64,000 bases of DNA from Lyngbya confervoides BDU141951 (lineage in GTDB: Bacteria; Cyanobacteriota; Cyanobacteriia; Thermosynechococcales; Thermosynechococcaceae), in assembly GCF_000817775.3 (NCBI RefSeq), contig NZ_JTHE03000061.1, positions 1-64,000 of the forward strand, in the 5' to 3' direction. How positions within the stretch are numbered: position 1 is the first letter of the stretch; every line of letters begins with the position of its first letter. Shown here piece by piece: positions 7,798 to 17,807 of the stretch. The translations under genes were made by a program, and so were the position numbers. Under the pieces are notes generated by a model. The model made no database searches. It saw only the letters and a program-made list of their open reading frames with translations, and had not been told where the DNA came from.

Positions 7798-9567
7798 CTA
7801 GCCCTTAAGCTGCGCCTCAAGCTGCTGCTGACTCCAAAGGTGACGGTACAGTCCAGGAGTTTGCAGCAGCTGTCGATGGGTACCGGACTGCACAAGTTTC
7901 CCGTGATCCATCACCAAAATCTGATCGGCGATCGCGGCGGCGGAGAGCTGGTGGGAAATAAAAATCACGGTTTTGCGGCGATCGGTGTGGGCAAGCTGCT
8001 CCAGAATAAAGGTGGCCGTCTGGTTATCAACGCTGGCCAGGGCATCGTCCAAAATGAGAATGGGTGCATCGGTCATGAGTGCCCGTGCCAGGGCCGATCG
8101 CTGGCGCTGCCCTCCCGATAAGGTAATCCCCCGCTCTCCCACCGGTGTCTCGTACTGTTTGGGAAAGTTTAAAATCTCTTCGTGGATTTTGGCCTGTTGG
8201 GCGGCCCCCTGAACCGCAGCCAAGTCGGCCACCGGGTCGCCATAGCGAATGTTGTTTTTGATGCTGGCGCTGAACAAAAAGCTGTCCTGAGGAACATAGG
8301 CAATGGCGGTGCGCAGCGCCTCTAAGGGCAGTTGGGTCACGTCATAATCGTCAATCCAGAGCTGACCCGGCGGCACATCTAACAGCCGTGGGATACAGTT
8401 AGCCAGGGTTGTTTTCCCCGATCCCACCGGCCCAACAATGGCCACCATCTGTCCCGGTTTAATCTGAAAGGAGACCTGTTTCAGGGCCTCTTGATCTGCG
8501 CCGGGATAGCGGAGGGAGAGATCCTGAGCGCGAATTGCGCCCTGCAGATCTAGGGAGTTGGCAGCAACCACGGCATTTTTATCGGAAATGGCCGGTTGCA
8601 CCGACAAAATTGCCTCAATGCGGTCGAGACTCACGATGCCCCGTTGGTAGGCTGTAATGGTAAATCCTAAAATAGCCGTGGGAAAAATCAAGCGTTCCAC
8701 GTAGAGCAAGAGCGCCACAAAGTCACCCACGCTGATAGTCCCGCTGGCAATGGCGCGGCTCCCCAAACTCAGCAGCACCAGCAGGCTAATGCTAGCCACC
8801 CCCCCCAAAAAGGGAAAGAGCGTATTTTGGGTCAGAGCCAGCTTCAGATTGGCCTGGAGCAGGCTATGGTTAAATTCGCCAAAGGCTCGATGCTCGTTTT
8901 CTTCCTGGGCATAGATTTTGATCAGCGAGATGCCGCTCATATCTTCCTGAATCAAATCGCTTAAGTTCGACAGCGAGGTTTGCACCGCACTCTGCTCATC
9001 GCGCAGTCGCTGGCTGAACACCTTCACCACCAGCATAATGAAGGGATAAACCGCAATGGAAAGCAGCGACAGGACAGGATCAATTCCCAGCATCAGCGGC
9101 AGGGTAATGACATAGGCAAAGGCGGTGTTGGCAATACTCAGCACAGCAAACCCCACCAGACGACGGATGTTATCCACATCGCTGGTGGCTCGATTGATCA
9201 AATCCCCTGGCGTGTTCACCGCGAAGTAGGCAGGCTCTAGCTGCAGCAGGTGATCAAAAATCCGTTGCTTGAGGTCAAATTCCACCTGCCGCCCCGCCCC
9301 AAAGAGCAACACCCGCGATCCCATGCGAATGGCCCACATCAGGGTGGACAGGGCCAGCAACACCAGCACATCCTGCTGAACTTCGCTAAATTCAAAGCTG
9401 GTTTGGAACTGATCGATGGCACCGCTAATCAGCAGCGGCAGGTAGGCACTGATGCCGTTCACAATGAACAAGGCCCCAATCCCCAAGGTCACCTTTTTCC
9501 AGTGGGGCTTGAGGTAGGACAGTAGCTTCTGCAAAGAGGAGGGTTGCTTGGAATCCGAAGGGGTCAT
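7798..9567 (-). CDS. ABC exporter, fused permease and ATPase
   Basis: A half-transporter of 589 residues that would work as a dimer: six membrane helices (ABC_membrane domain, about residues 20-300), then a nucleotide-binding domain with Walker A GPVGSGKTT near 379, signature LSGGQRQR near 486 and Walker B ILILDDALASVD near 505. It resembles the MdlB/MsbA/SmdB multidrug and lipid exporters. Substrate unknown; the surrounding envelope genes suggest a lipid-linked molecule or lipid, but this is only context. I chose the ATG giving MTPSDSKQ; an ATG 45 bases upstream adds MMVGCIIVTG..., which is not family-like. Confidence 0.88.
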   Translation of the reverse strand: MTPSDSKQPSSLQKLLSYLKPHWKKVTLGIGALFIVNGISAYLPLLISGAIDQFQTSFEFSEVQQDVLVLLALSTLMWAIRMGSRVLLFGAGRQVEFDLKQRIFDHLLQLEPAYFAVNTPGDLINRATSDVDNIRRLVGFAVLSIANTAFAYVITLPLMLGIDPVLSLLSIAVYPFIMLVVKVFSQRLRDEQSAVQTSLSNLSDLIQEDMSGISLIKIYAQEENEHRAFGEFNHSLLQANLKLALTQNTLFPFLGGVASISLLVLLSLGSRAIASGTISVGDFVALLLYVERLIFPTAILGFTITAYQRGIVSLDRIEAILSVQPAISDKNAVVAANSLDLQGAIRAQDLSLRYPGADQEALKQVSFQIKPGQMVAIVGPVGSGKTTLANCIPRLLDVPPGQLWIDDYDVTQLPLEALRTAIAYVPQDSFLFSASIKNNIRYGDPVADLAAVQGAAQQAKIHEEILNFPKQYETPVGERGITLSGGQRQRSALARALMTDAPILILDDALASVDNQTATFILEQLAHTDRRKTVIFISHQLSAAAIADQILVMDHGKLVQSGTHRQLLQTPGLYRHLWSQQQLEAQLKG

Positions 9568-9678
9568 TGAATTATGCTTGCAGCCAGTCACGATTATGCA
9601 GCCCACCATCAAAGGCCAGGTTCTACCGCCAGAACCACTACATGTGAGTTGATCCTAAAGCAATTGTGTGACAAACCG

Positions 9679-12606
9679 TTAACCGACAGGGGCATCTGGG
9701 GGCGAGGACAGCAGCTCCACCACACCGCTCCCACCGTTGATTCTGACCCGTTGGCCGTTGTGGAGACGCTGAATAGCATGTTCAACATCCATCACCGCTG
9801 GAATGCCATATTCTCGCGCCAGAATAGCGCCGTGGGAGAGTTTCCCCCCTACTTCGGCAATAATGCCGCCCGCCTGCGCAAAAATGGGTGCCCAGCCTGC
9901 ATCGGTAAAGGGAACCACCAGCACCATCTCCCGACTGATGTGGGTCGGCATATCCTGGAGGGAAGGAATGATCTGGATGATGCCCTCCACCTCGCCCGCA
10001 CTGGCCCCGATTCCCACCAGTTTGGTGTGGGTGCCGTTTTCCGCAAAGCTCACGTTGGTCAGGGGAGGCGCGGCGCCGTAGAGAACCGTAGGCACGGTTT
10101 TCAACGCGGTCCACTGGACCAAGGCTTGCTGGCGCGAGGCAATCAGGGCTGACCATGAATCCGCTTGCCTGGCGGGTGCGCCAAGCTGAGCTTCAATTTC
10201 AGGCCAGGTCAGCAGGAAGATATCCTCTCGCTGGGTTAAATGGCCCGCCGCCACCCACTCATCGGCGATCGCCAGCAGGGTCCAGCGCAGATGGGCCAGC
10301 AGGCGGTTATAGATCTGGGCGGCCTGTCCCTTCAAATTGAGATAGCGCTGCAGCGAACCGGCTTTGCGTCGCGGCGGATCGGGGTTTGCCGCTGGCGTCT
10401 CGCCCTGTACCAGAACCTTGAGGGTTTTGGCGATAACCTGGGGGTCTTCGCGCCAGGTGGGCACGGAAATATCCGTGGCCACTTCGCTAAGGTAGCCAAA
10501 TTCCTGCAAAAAAGCCTCAAATTCAATTTGAAGAGTCGGATGGGTGCCACAGCACTCCAGAATTTCCTCCACCTCCCAGGTCTCCCCCTGCGGAGGGGCA
10601 ATCTGCCGCAGCTGCTGGGCCAGATGGTGGAGCTGCTGCAGGGCAGCCACCTCCGGTAAAACCGATTGATCGAGTTCGGCCATCTGCCGCTGGGCGATCT
10701 TCTGCCGCAGGGCCACGGTTAGCGGCACTAAAATTTGGAAATAGGTCACCCGGTCCAGGGTCTCCAGAATGGTCTGAATCCGCGCTAGCTGCTGGGGGGC
10801 CGGGAGTTCAACCGGAGATTGCGCCTCCAGTTGCGCGAGCACCGGCTGAAAGGATTGGTTTGCTTGTTTTTTAAAGGTTCTCGGTAGAGCAAAGCTGCGC
10901 CGCACCAGCCGCAGCAGCCCCGGCAGCGATCGCAGCACCGCCAGGCCGCGCGGTGGGGTCATGGGAGCGCCCCGCGTCAGAAACTCCAGGCTCTCTGGGG
11001 GCAGCCCCATGCGCAGGAAAATTTTGCCTAACAGACTGGCGTTAAAGTAGGCTCGTCCATAGTGAAGATCGGCCGTGCGTTGAAAGTCGAGATCGGCGCT
11101 GCGAGAAGATCCCAACACAATCTGAAAGATGCGGCCCCACACAGAACAGGTCAGGGGCTGATTAATGGACCAGGTGAGGGGGGGAATAATCCCTGGAATC
11201 ACCTCCGCCGCAATTTTACGGGTCCAAATGGGCAGCAGGGTGGTAATCGGTCTGGCCTGCAAAACCCAAAGTGTTTGACCATCGTAGGTCCATTCCACAT
11301 CCTGAGGCACTCCCTGAAAGGTGGCCTCAATGCGTCGGGCCAGATCCGCCACAGCCGTCACTAGGGAAAGGGGGAGGTCTCCCGGCTCTCCCTCCACCTG
11401 TTCGGGCAGGGGGGGCTGACCGGGCGGGACTTGATCAAAGCAAACGGCGTAGGTTTCCGGCGTTTTTTGGCCAGACACCACTGAACTGGCAAAGCCGGGC
11501 AGACCTTCAATCACCACTTTATTATTCCAGCTCTCCAGGGGATCGCGGCTAAAGGCTACTCCTGAAAAGACACTCTGAATTTGCGGCTGCACTAGCACCG
11601 CCATGGCAGCTTCTTGAATTTGATGGCGATCGCGATATTCCACCGCTGCGGGGTGATCAAAGGAATCTTGACAGGTGGCAATCGCATTCAGGAGCATGGC
11701 GGAGGAGGTGATATCCAGCACCGTTTCATACTGTCCTGCCGCAGAGGCCTCCTGGGTATCTTCTCCCACCGCTGAGGACCGGGCCACTAGCGGATGCTGG
11801 GGATCGGGCTCAAAGCGTTGAGCAAACTGTGCCGGATCATCCCCAGCGAGCAGCACCCAGCCGGGGGGAACAGAATATCCAGCCTGTTTGAGCTGAGATA
11901 AATTGGCAGCCTTTGATCCAACAGTGGCCGGGTTAAGGGGCTGATCTAGTGAAAGGATAGGGCCGGAACCTTTGAGAAACTTAAACATGGCACCATGACG
12001 TGCAGAGTGAGCAGGCAAATCCAGATCATCCTGGATGCGGGTGTAAATCCAGCCCAGCAGCCCTGCCAAAATCATGGCCGCTAGGGTTTGGTTGAGATCC
12101 TGGGTTTGGATGGCAATGATCAATGGCAATAAAAACAGTACCAGCAGTTTGGATCGCTGGCGATTGCCCACAATAATGAAAAAGACGGCGCTAAAGAGAA
12201 ACAGCGAAAAGGCAATGCGCCAGTTGTAGGCAATGACGCCCCAGACCACGTTAGTAGTCCCGGCCCCCCGGCCAATAAAGTAGCGCCCCAGGACCAAAAA
12301 GCACAGCGCCAGCAGATGAATAGCTGGGCTTTGCGGGAAAAGCTGCTGGGCAATCCAAACCGCCGCCACGCCTTTGAGAGCTTCGGAAATCACCGCCAAA
12401 ACCCCGACGACCGTTCCCCCGTGGTAGAACGCCGCCGAAACCCCAACATTTCCGGTGCCCAACTGGGCCAGGTTTTTACCTGAAACCAGCTGGGTCAGAA
12501 CCCGCACGATGGGCAAGGCCCCCAGAATAAAGGCCAGGGCAACGACCTGAATAAATTGAATCAACCCCATACCACTGAATTGAACACCACGCTGATTCAG
12601 GATCAT
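9679..12606 (-). CDS. Fusion: PlsY-like membrane domain + PPDK/Rph-like phosphotransferase
   Basis: A 975-residue protein with two parts. Residues about 10-200 are hydrophobic and recall PlsY glycerol-3-phosphate acyltransferase (LGTGNVGVSAAF for the GSGNxGATN motif, a following KG, and GRGAGTT), though divergent. Residues about 225-455 match the ATP-grasp domain of pyruvate phosphate dikinase/PEP synthase (GSKAANL, VARSSAVGED, QARPITT). A long helical region follows, then the phosphohistidine swivel domain with GGKLSHGAILARE; the catalytic His is H925. There is no PEP/pyruvate TIM barrel, so the layout resembles rifampicin phosphotransferase rather than PEP synthase. It may phosphorylate an unknown lipid or small molecule at the membrane. 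It is 111 bp upstream of the ABC exporter gene on the same strand. Confidence 0.82.
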   Translation of the reverse strand: MILNQRGVQFSGMGLIQFIQVVALAFILGALPIVRVLTQLVSGKNLAQLGTGNVGVSAAFYHGGTVVGVLAVISEALKGVAAVWIAQQLFPQSPAIHLLALCFLVLGRYFIGRGAGTTNVVWGVIAYNWRIAFSLFLFSAVFFIIVGNRQRSKLLVLFLLPLIIAIQTQDLNQTLAAMILAGLLGWIYTRIQDDLDLPAHSARHGAMFKFLKGSGPILSLDQPLNPATVGSKAANLSQLKQAGYSVPPGWVLLAGDDPAQFAQRFEPDPQHPLVARSSAVGEDTQEASAAGQYETVLDITSSAMLLNAIATCQDSFDHPAAVEYRDRHQIQEAAMAVLVQPQIQSVFSGVAFSRDPLESWNNKVVIEGLPGFASSVVSGQKTPETYAVCFDQVPPGQPPLPEQVEGEPGDLPLSLVTAVADLARRIEATFQGVPQDVEWTYDGQTLWVLQARPITTLLPIWTRKIAAEVIPGIIPPLTWSINQPLTCSVWGRIFQIVLGSSRSADLDFQRTADLHYGRAYFNASLLGKIFLRMGLPPESLEFLTRGAPMTPPRGLAVLRSLPGLLRLVRRSFALPRTFKKQANQSFQPVLAQLEAQSPVELPAPQQLARIQTILETLDRVTYFQILVPLTVALRQKIAQRQMAELDQSVLPEVAALQQLHHLAQQLRQIAPPQGETWEVEEILECCGTHPTLQIEFEAFLQEFGYLSEVATDISVPTWREDPQVIAKTLKVLVQGETPAANPDPPRRKAGSLQRYLNLKGQAAQIYNRLLAHLRWTLLAIADEWVAAGHLTQREDIFLLTWPEIEAQLGAPARQADSWSALIASRQQALVQWTALKTVPTVLYGAAPPLTNVSFAENGTHTKLVGIGASAGEVEGIIQIIPSLQDMPTHISREMVLVVPFTDAGWAPIFAQAGGIIAEVGGKLSHGAILAREYGIPAVMDVEHAIQRLHNGQRVRINGGSGVVELLSSPPDAPVG

Positions 12607-12669
12607 GGCATTATTTTCTGGGAAAGATGGTCGATTCGCGACAACTCTTAAGGTTATGGCAGTCTCTAG

Positions 12670-14079
12670 TTAGCGCTGTTGACGTTCCCAGGCCGTAATT
12701 GGCTGTAGTCGATTTCCCAGGGTTGAAATATTCATATTTGGCCAAGGGGAAGGATAATCCGTTGTCAGGAAAAGCGACCTCTGAAGAAAATAGGGTTCAC
12801 CGCTACCGTTCACATCATCAGAGGTCGAATCTGGATTGTTTATATAAAATCGCTGTGCCCAAACTCGGCCAAAGAATTGAGGACTAAAGCCAGATCCTTG
12901 CAGTTCAACTCTGCCATCGGGCACGTAAGCAATAAATGGAATGGAAGGACTCTGTGACGCGCCCAGCGTTAGCTGAGCATCATTGCCTAGCAGATAAAAC
13001 TGAAGTGATGATAGATCCTCTTGATCATTGTTATTCACAACTGGATGAGTTGCCACAGCACTTGTTACCACAGAAACATTTCCGCAAGATACAAGAATTA
13101 ACTGCGCACCAATTTGAATGTTAATTTTTCCCCCGTTAATATCAATTCCCTCTGTCGTAACGATCGTGATGGTATTCCCACTTTTGATCGTTAATTGCTC
13201 GTTAGCATCTAGATCAATGGATGGAGGGGGAGGAAATGTCCCAGAAGAAGGAGGACAGTGACTTGAATTATTTTGATCAGAGCTTAATCTCAATTGATAA
13301 GTGTACTGGTCTCGACCTGATTCTTCGTCCTGATTACGAGGTAAGGTTATTGATTCTTGAATCGCACTAGTCAGCACAATATCGTTAGGTTGTTGAGGTA
13401 AAGGTGGAATTACGTAATCACATGGTGCAGCAGATCCAACACCGACATTGTTAGGCGTGTCCGCAGGAATCACAGGAAGACGAACCGTTAACTCAGTGAC
13501 TCCTCCAGTGGGCTGAGAACTGGCATTTAAAGGACGGTTATCGGTTCCCTGTATTTGCAAGATACCTTCTTGACGATCAGGATCAAACTGATAACTCATC
13601 AGACGAAAGCGTCCTTCCAAACTCTGTGCCCCTCCCGCTGCCGAACGAGTAATATCATTCCAAGCCGTGTAGTTTGGCGACGTGATTGATGAGCTAAGCG
13701 GGAATAGATTCGCATTGAGATAGCTGCTACAGCTAGGTCTGGCATTAATTCGGGTAGCTAATTGACTCCAGTCCAACAAACAATCATTCGAGTTACAGGT
13801 GGATGGTACCGAGGCAAACTCACGATATTCGTTAAGAAACGATTGAAATTTAGCAATTCCAGTTTCTGCAGCAGCCAAGCTATCCGAAGTCGATCGCTGA
13901 GAGATCGATGCAACTTTGCCCTGATTGGAACGAATAATCATTGTCATGGCAATAATCATCATGACAACGCCCACACCGATGGCAATGGGCAAGGCAAATC
14001 CTTGATCTAACGTAGAGGGCAGGGACAAAGCATGCTTACTAAAGCGATCGCGTTTGAAACACTGGAGCATGGAAATCAA
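12670..14079 (-). CDS. PilX-like minor pilin or pseudopilin-like protein
   Basis: A 469-residue protein with a short basic leader, then GFALPIAIGVGVVMMIIAMTMI, a pilin-like hydrophobic helix starting after G27, then AAAETGIAKFQSFL as in PilX/HpsA-type proteins. The Glu normally at mature position 5 is absent (Ile here), so canonical pilin assembly is doubtful. The rest is a Ser/Asn/Gln-rich, probably beta-rich exported domain with four spaced cysteines in the first third (SVPSTCNSNDCLL, RPSCSSY, PCDYV). Probably surface-located and linked to the pseudopilins at 4.4-6.2 kb. Its DNA is visibly less GC-rich than its neighbours. Exact family uncertain. Confidence 0.6.
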   Translation of the reverse strand: MISMLQCFKRDRFSKHALSLPSTLDQGFALPIAIGVGVVMMIIAMTMIIRSNQGKVASISQRSTSDSLAAAETGIAKFQSFLNEYREFASVPSTCNSNDCLLDWSQLATRINARPSCSSYLNANLFPLSSSITSPNYTAWNDITRSAAGGAQSLEGRFRLMSYQFDPDRQEGILQIQGTDNRPLNASSQPTGGVTELTVRLPVIPADTPNNVGVGSAAPCDYVIPPLPQQPNDIVLTSAIQESITLPRNQDEESGRDQYTYQLRLSSDQNNSSHCPPSSGTFPPPPSIDLDANEQLTIKSGNTITIVTTEGIDINGGKINIQIGAQLILVSCGNVSVVTSAVATHPVVNNNDQEDLSSLQFYLLGNDAQLTLGASQSPSIPFIAYVPDGRVELQGSGFSPQFFGRVWAQRFYINNPDSTSDDVNGSGEPYFLQRSLFLTTDYPSPWPNMNISTLGNRLQPITAWERQQR

Positions 14080-14206
14080 CTCACGTCAAAAGCAGTTCGA
14101 TAGACCCGCAAATTTTGCCCAATCGGAGGGATACGGTCAGTCTTTGTTCTGCCTATTCTAGCCTTCTCACTCCTGTCCTAGATCCCCGCGAGGGCTTCCT
14201 GAACAA

Positions 14207-14833
14207 TTAGCTAGGCTTGCCATAGGCGGGCAAAACCCTGGACCAATCCCCAAGTTGTCCTGAGTTAAGCTGCTGCCGAGCAATGGCCGTCATACGCTGC
14301 ACCAGCTTGAGCGAGTTGTCTTCAGAAAACTCAAATTGGCAGTGGGGCAGCGGCGTTTCGTAGATTTTGAGGAATGCCTCCCAATGGAGGATCGAGATAT
14401 TGCGGTCGGCAACCAGGGGTGTTGGATAGAGTCTGGCATCCTCGACTTGATAAACCCCGCCATAAACATGATGGCGCTGGGCTGGAATCGAGACGGCGAT
14501 CGCCCCTGGCTCCGCAGAAATGGCTGCGGCCAACGCCAGGGTTGAATAACCATAGAGTGGCACCTGCAACATCTGGGCCAGGGTTCTGGCGGTCACCACC
14601 CCAATGCGCGATCCGGTATAGCTTCCCGGCCCAGTCAGAACAGCGATCGCGGCCATCTCTTCCCAGCTCAGGGGAGAGACAAATTGCTGCAGCTGCGTAT
14701 GCAGATCGGTAGACAGGTCTCGGCCCAGGGGCAAAGACTGAGAACGAGTCTGCCCAGTCCCAGAATCCAGGGCCAGGTTGAGCCGCGCCCCGGTGGTATC
14801 CAGGGCCAGAATCCACTGCTGATTCTGGGGCAT
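14207..14833 (-). CDS. tsaB: tRNA threonylcarbamoyladenosine biosynthesis protein TsaB
   Basis: Partner of TsaD in making the t6A modification at position 37 of ANN-decoding tRNAs; cytoplasmic. It starts with the ASKHA-fold pattern ILALDTTGARLNLAL and has the TsaB-typical LTGPGSYTGSRIGVVTARTLAQ near residue 70-90; 208 residues is normal. It starts 3 bp after the leuS stop, so the two form an operon linking tRNA charging and tRNA modification. tsaC, tsaD and tsaE are not in the window. Confidence 0.9.
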   Translation of the reverse strand: MPQNQQWILALDTTGARLNLALDSGTGQTRSQSLPLGRDLSTDLHTQLQQFVSPLSWEEMAAIAVLTGPGSYTGSRIGVVTARTLAQMLQVPLYGYSTLALAAAISAEPGAIAVSIPAQRHHVYGGVYQVEDARLYPTPLVADRNISILHWEAFLKIYETPLPHCQFEFSEDNSLKLVQRMTAIARQQLNSGQLGDWSRVLPAYGKPS

Positions 14834-14836
14834 ACC

Positions 14837-17413
14837 CTAGCCCACCACAAAGTTAACCAACTTGCCAGGCACCACAATCACCTTGCGGAGGGTCTTCCCC
14901 GCCAGATAGCGCTGACCAATGTCAGAGGCGATCGCCGCCTGCTCCATCTCCGCCTTCGTCGCCTGGGCCGGAACTTGAATGGTGCCCCGAGTTTTACCCA
15001 TCACCTGAATCACCAGCGTAATTTCATCCACCTCCAGAGCAGTCGGATCCACCTCTGGCCAGCGCTGCTGATGGATTAAGGTTGTGTGCCCCTGCTGGTG
15101 CCACAGTTCCTCAGCAATATGGGGGGCAAAGGGGGCCATCAACAATAGAAGCGTATCCACACCCTCAGCATAAACGGCAGAATCCTTACAGGCCGCATCG
15201 GAAAGGGCATTGCTTAACTTCATCAGCTCAGAGACCGCCGTATTGAACTGATAGTCGCCGCTTAAATCCTCGCTAATTTCCTGAATGGCCACATGGATGG
15301 ATCGGCGCAGATCCTGTTCCGGCTTCGACAGCGATGCCGCCGGCGCCTGCACCTGCCCGGCCACCCGCCGGTGCCCAAACTCCGCTGCGATCCGCCAGAC
15401 TCGATTCAAAAAGCGAGCCTGTCCCTCCACATCCGCTGCATCCCATTCCAAATCCTTCTCTGGGGGAGCCTTAAATAAGGTAAACAGCCGGGCGGTGTCT
15501 GCCCCATATTTCTCAGTCACCCCTTCCGGCGGAATGCCGTTGTACTTAGATTTAGACATTTTCTCAAAGAACACCTCCAGCGCCTCCCCCGTATCGGGAT
15601 CGGTGGGATGGTCGAGGTCGGCAATCTGATCCGGCGCCACGTATCTGCCAGTTTTGGGATTCTTGTAGGCGGTGGCCTGCACCATGCCCTGGGTCAGGAG
15701 GCGCTTAAACGGTTCATCAAAATTAATTAACCCGCGATCGCGCAGCACCTTAGTAAAGAAGCGGGAATAGAGCAGGTGTAAAATCGCATGTTCAATCCCA
15801 CCGACGTATTGATCCACCGGGAGCCAATCATTCACCAGGTCCGAATCAAACACCTGCTGATCATTGCGGGCATCGGGATAGCGCAGAAAATACCAGGAAG
15901 AATCAATAAAGGTATCCATCGTATCGGTTTCCCGCTTGGCCGGGGTACCGCAGCTAGGACAATCCACATTCACCCAGTCTTCGAGCTGAGACAGGGGCGA
16001 AGCGCCTTTTCCAGAAAACTGAACGTTCTCCGGAAGCTGCACCGGTAACGCAGCATCCGGCACGGGCACCGCTCCGCAGTCCGGGCAGTGGATCACAGGA
16101 ATCGGCACCCCCCAATAGCGCTGGCGCGAAATTAGCCAGTCCCGCAGACGATACTGAACCCGCTGCCGACCGCTGCCTTTCTGCTCCAAGGCCTCAATGA
16201 TGGCCTGCTTTGCCGCCTCCGAGGAGAGACCGTCAAACTCACCCGAATGAACCAACCATCCCGGATCCGTGTAGGCGGTCTCCAAGTTCTCAGCAGGCGC
16301 ATTCGCCTCCGGCACAATCACCACCTGAATGGGCAGCTGATAGTCCTGCGCAAATTTAAAGTCGCGGGTATCGTGGGCAGGAACGCCCATCACCGCCCCG
16401 GTGCCGTATTCATAGAGCACATAGTCCGCAATCCAAACGGGCACCTCCTTCCCCGTCAAAGGATGGCGAACCTTGGCTCCCGTGGGAACCCCCTTCTTCG
16501 GTTTATCCTCCGCTGTGCGCTCTAGCTCACTTTCCGAAGCCACCGTCTGCATAAAAGCCTTGACCACCTCTTGCTGGTCTGGAGTGGTGATTTTGGCCGT
16601 TAAGGGATGTTCTGGCGCTAAAACCACATAGGAAACCCCAAACAGGGTATCAGGACGGGTGGTAAAAACCCCGATCTTCTCATCGACTCCCACGATCTCA
16701 AATTCAATGTAGGCTCCGACGGATTTACCAATCCAGTTAGCTTGCATCGTCTTGACCCGATCTGGCCAACCCTCAAGCTGATCGAGATCCTGGAGAAGTT
16801 CTTCGGCGTAGTCAGTGATTTTCAGGAACCACTGCCGCAGCAGCTTCCGCTCCACCTTGGCTCCGGATCGCCAGGATCGCCCTTCGCTATCCACCTGTTC
16901 ATTGGCCAATACCGTCTGATCCACCGGGTCCCAGTTCACGGCAGCTTCCTTCTGATAGGCCAGCCCCGCTGCGTAGAACTGCAAAAAAATCCACTGGGTC
17001 CAGCGGTAGTAATCGGGAGAACAGGTGGCCACTTCCTTATTCCAGTCAATGGAAAGCCCCAGAGGTTCCAGCTGGGCCTTCATCTGCTCAATATTTTTAT
17101 AAGTCCATTGCGCGGGATGGATACCCCGTTCAATGGCTGCATTTTCAGCGGGTAGCCCAAAGGCGTCCCATCCCATGGGTTGGAGCACCCGGAACCCCTG
17201 CATTCGCTTTTGCCGGGCAATCACATCAGTGATCACATAGTTGCGCGTATGGCCCACATGCAGGCTTCCCGACGGATAGGGAAACATGGAAAGGGCATAA
17301 AACTTAGGCTGAGTTTTGTCCTGTGGGGTCTGGTCGAGACCTTGTTGTGCCCAAACTTTTCGCCATTTAGGTTCAATCTCATTGGGACTGTAGCGCGACT
17401 CCACTGAAAACAA
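14837..17413 (-). CDS. leuS: Leucyl-tRNA synthetase
   Basis: Class I synthetase charging tRNA-Leu in the cytoplasm. The HIGH-type motif is HVGH at 52-55 (within [11 protein letters not shown]) and KMSKS lies near 618-622; the CP1 editing domain lies between them ([10 protein letters not shown] and the [15 protein letters not shown] editing motif). There is a zinc-site-like [11 protein letters not shown] and CPSCGTP region, then the anticodon-binding domain. 858 residues is the bacterial norm. It is followed by tsaB with 3 bp spacing. No leader structure was recognised upstream. Confidence 0.97.
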   Translation of the reverse strand: MFSVESRYSPNEIEPKWRKVWAQQGLDQTPQDKTQPKFYALSMFPYPSGSLHVGHTRNYVITDVIARQKRMQGFRVLQPMGWDAFGLPAENAAIERGIHPAQWTYKNIEQMKAQLEPLGLSIDWNKEVATCSPDYYRWTQWIFLQFYAAGLAYQKEAAVNWDPVDQTVLANEQVDSEGRSWRSGAKVERKLLRQWFLKITDYAEELLQDLDQLEGWPDRVKTMQANWIGKSVGAYIEFEIVGVDEKIGVFTTRPDTLFGVSYVVLAPEHPLTAKITTPDQQEVVKAFMQTVASESELERTAEDKPKKGVPTGAKVRHPLTGKEVPVWIADYVLYEYGTGAVMGVPAHDTRDFKFAQDYQLPIQVVIVPEANAPAENLETAYTDPGWLVHSGEFDGLSSEAAKQAIIEALEQKGSGRQRVQYRLRDWLISRQRYWGVPIPVIHCPDCGAVPVPDAALPVQLPENVQFSGKGASPLSQLEDWVNVDCPSCGTPAKRETDTMDTFIDSSWYFLRYPDARNDQQVFDSDLVNDWLPVDQYVGGIEHAILHLLYSRFFTKVLRDRGLINFDEPFKRLLTQGMVQATAYKNPKTGRYVAPDQIADLDHPTDPDTGEALEVFFEKMSKSKYNGIPPEGVTEKYGADTARLFTLFKAPPEKDLEWDAADVEGQARFLNRVWRIAAEFGHRRVAGQVQAPAASLSKPEQDLRRSIHVAIQEISEDLSGDYQFNTAVSELMKLSNALSDAACKDSAVYAEGVDTLLLLMAPFAPHIAEELWHQQGHTTLIHQQRWPEVDPTALEVDEITLVIQVMGKTRGTIQVPAQATKAEMEQAAIASDIGQRYLAGKTLRKVIVVPGKLVNFVVG

Positions 17414-17535
17414 CTCCTGAAGGGATTTTTAATTGCCACCCCATTCTAGAGAATTTCGGCACCGCCCAAGCGCCTTTTCGATGGGTTGGGGTAATATAGT
17501 CCATGAGCGTTTTTTAATCGCTCATATTTAAGCCT

Positions 17536-17623
17536 GGAGAGGTGGCAGAGTTGGTCGATTGCGTCTGACTTGAAATCAGATGAGCCCGCAAGGGTTCCGG
17601 GGGTTCGAATCCCTTCCTCTCCG
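17536..17623 (+). tRNA. tRNA-Ser (anticodon TGA)
   Basis: Complete class II cloverleaf: acceptor GGAGAGG/CCTCTCC, anticodon stem TCTGA/TCAGA around CTTGAAA (anticodon TGA), long variable arm, T loop TTCGAAT, discriminator G; CCA not encoded. It is read away from leuS. Confidence 0.95.
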
Positions 17624-17807
17624 TTCCTTTACCCTGTCCCTCCCGTTCCTCCGCAATGAACCTAGGGGAGGCACTGAGGGGAGTCTCCAAATTCAATGGC
17701 AAGGGTAGCCCCCAACCCTCTCGATTCCGATGGGGAGATCTGGGGCAATAAACAGCTCGCCAGACAGGTAAAATCAACGCGGTAGCCATCGATGTTTACA
17801 CCTTGCT

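Noticed and set aside
9574-10152. Plus-strand frame of 192 residues
   Set aside because: Antisense shadow of the PlsY/phosphotransferase gene, which has clear motifs on the minus strand.
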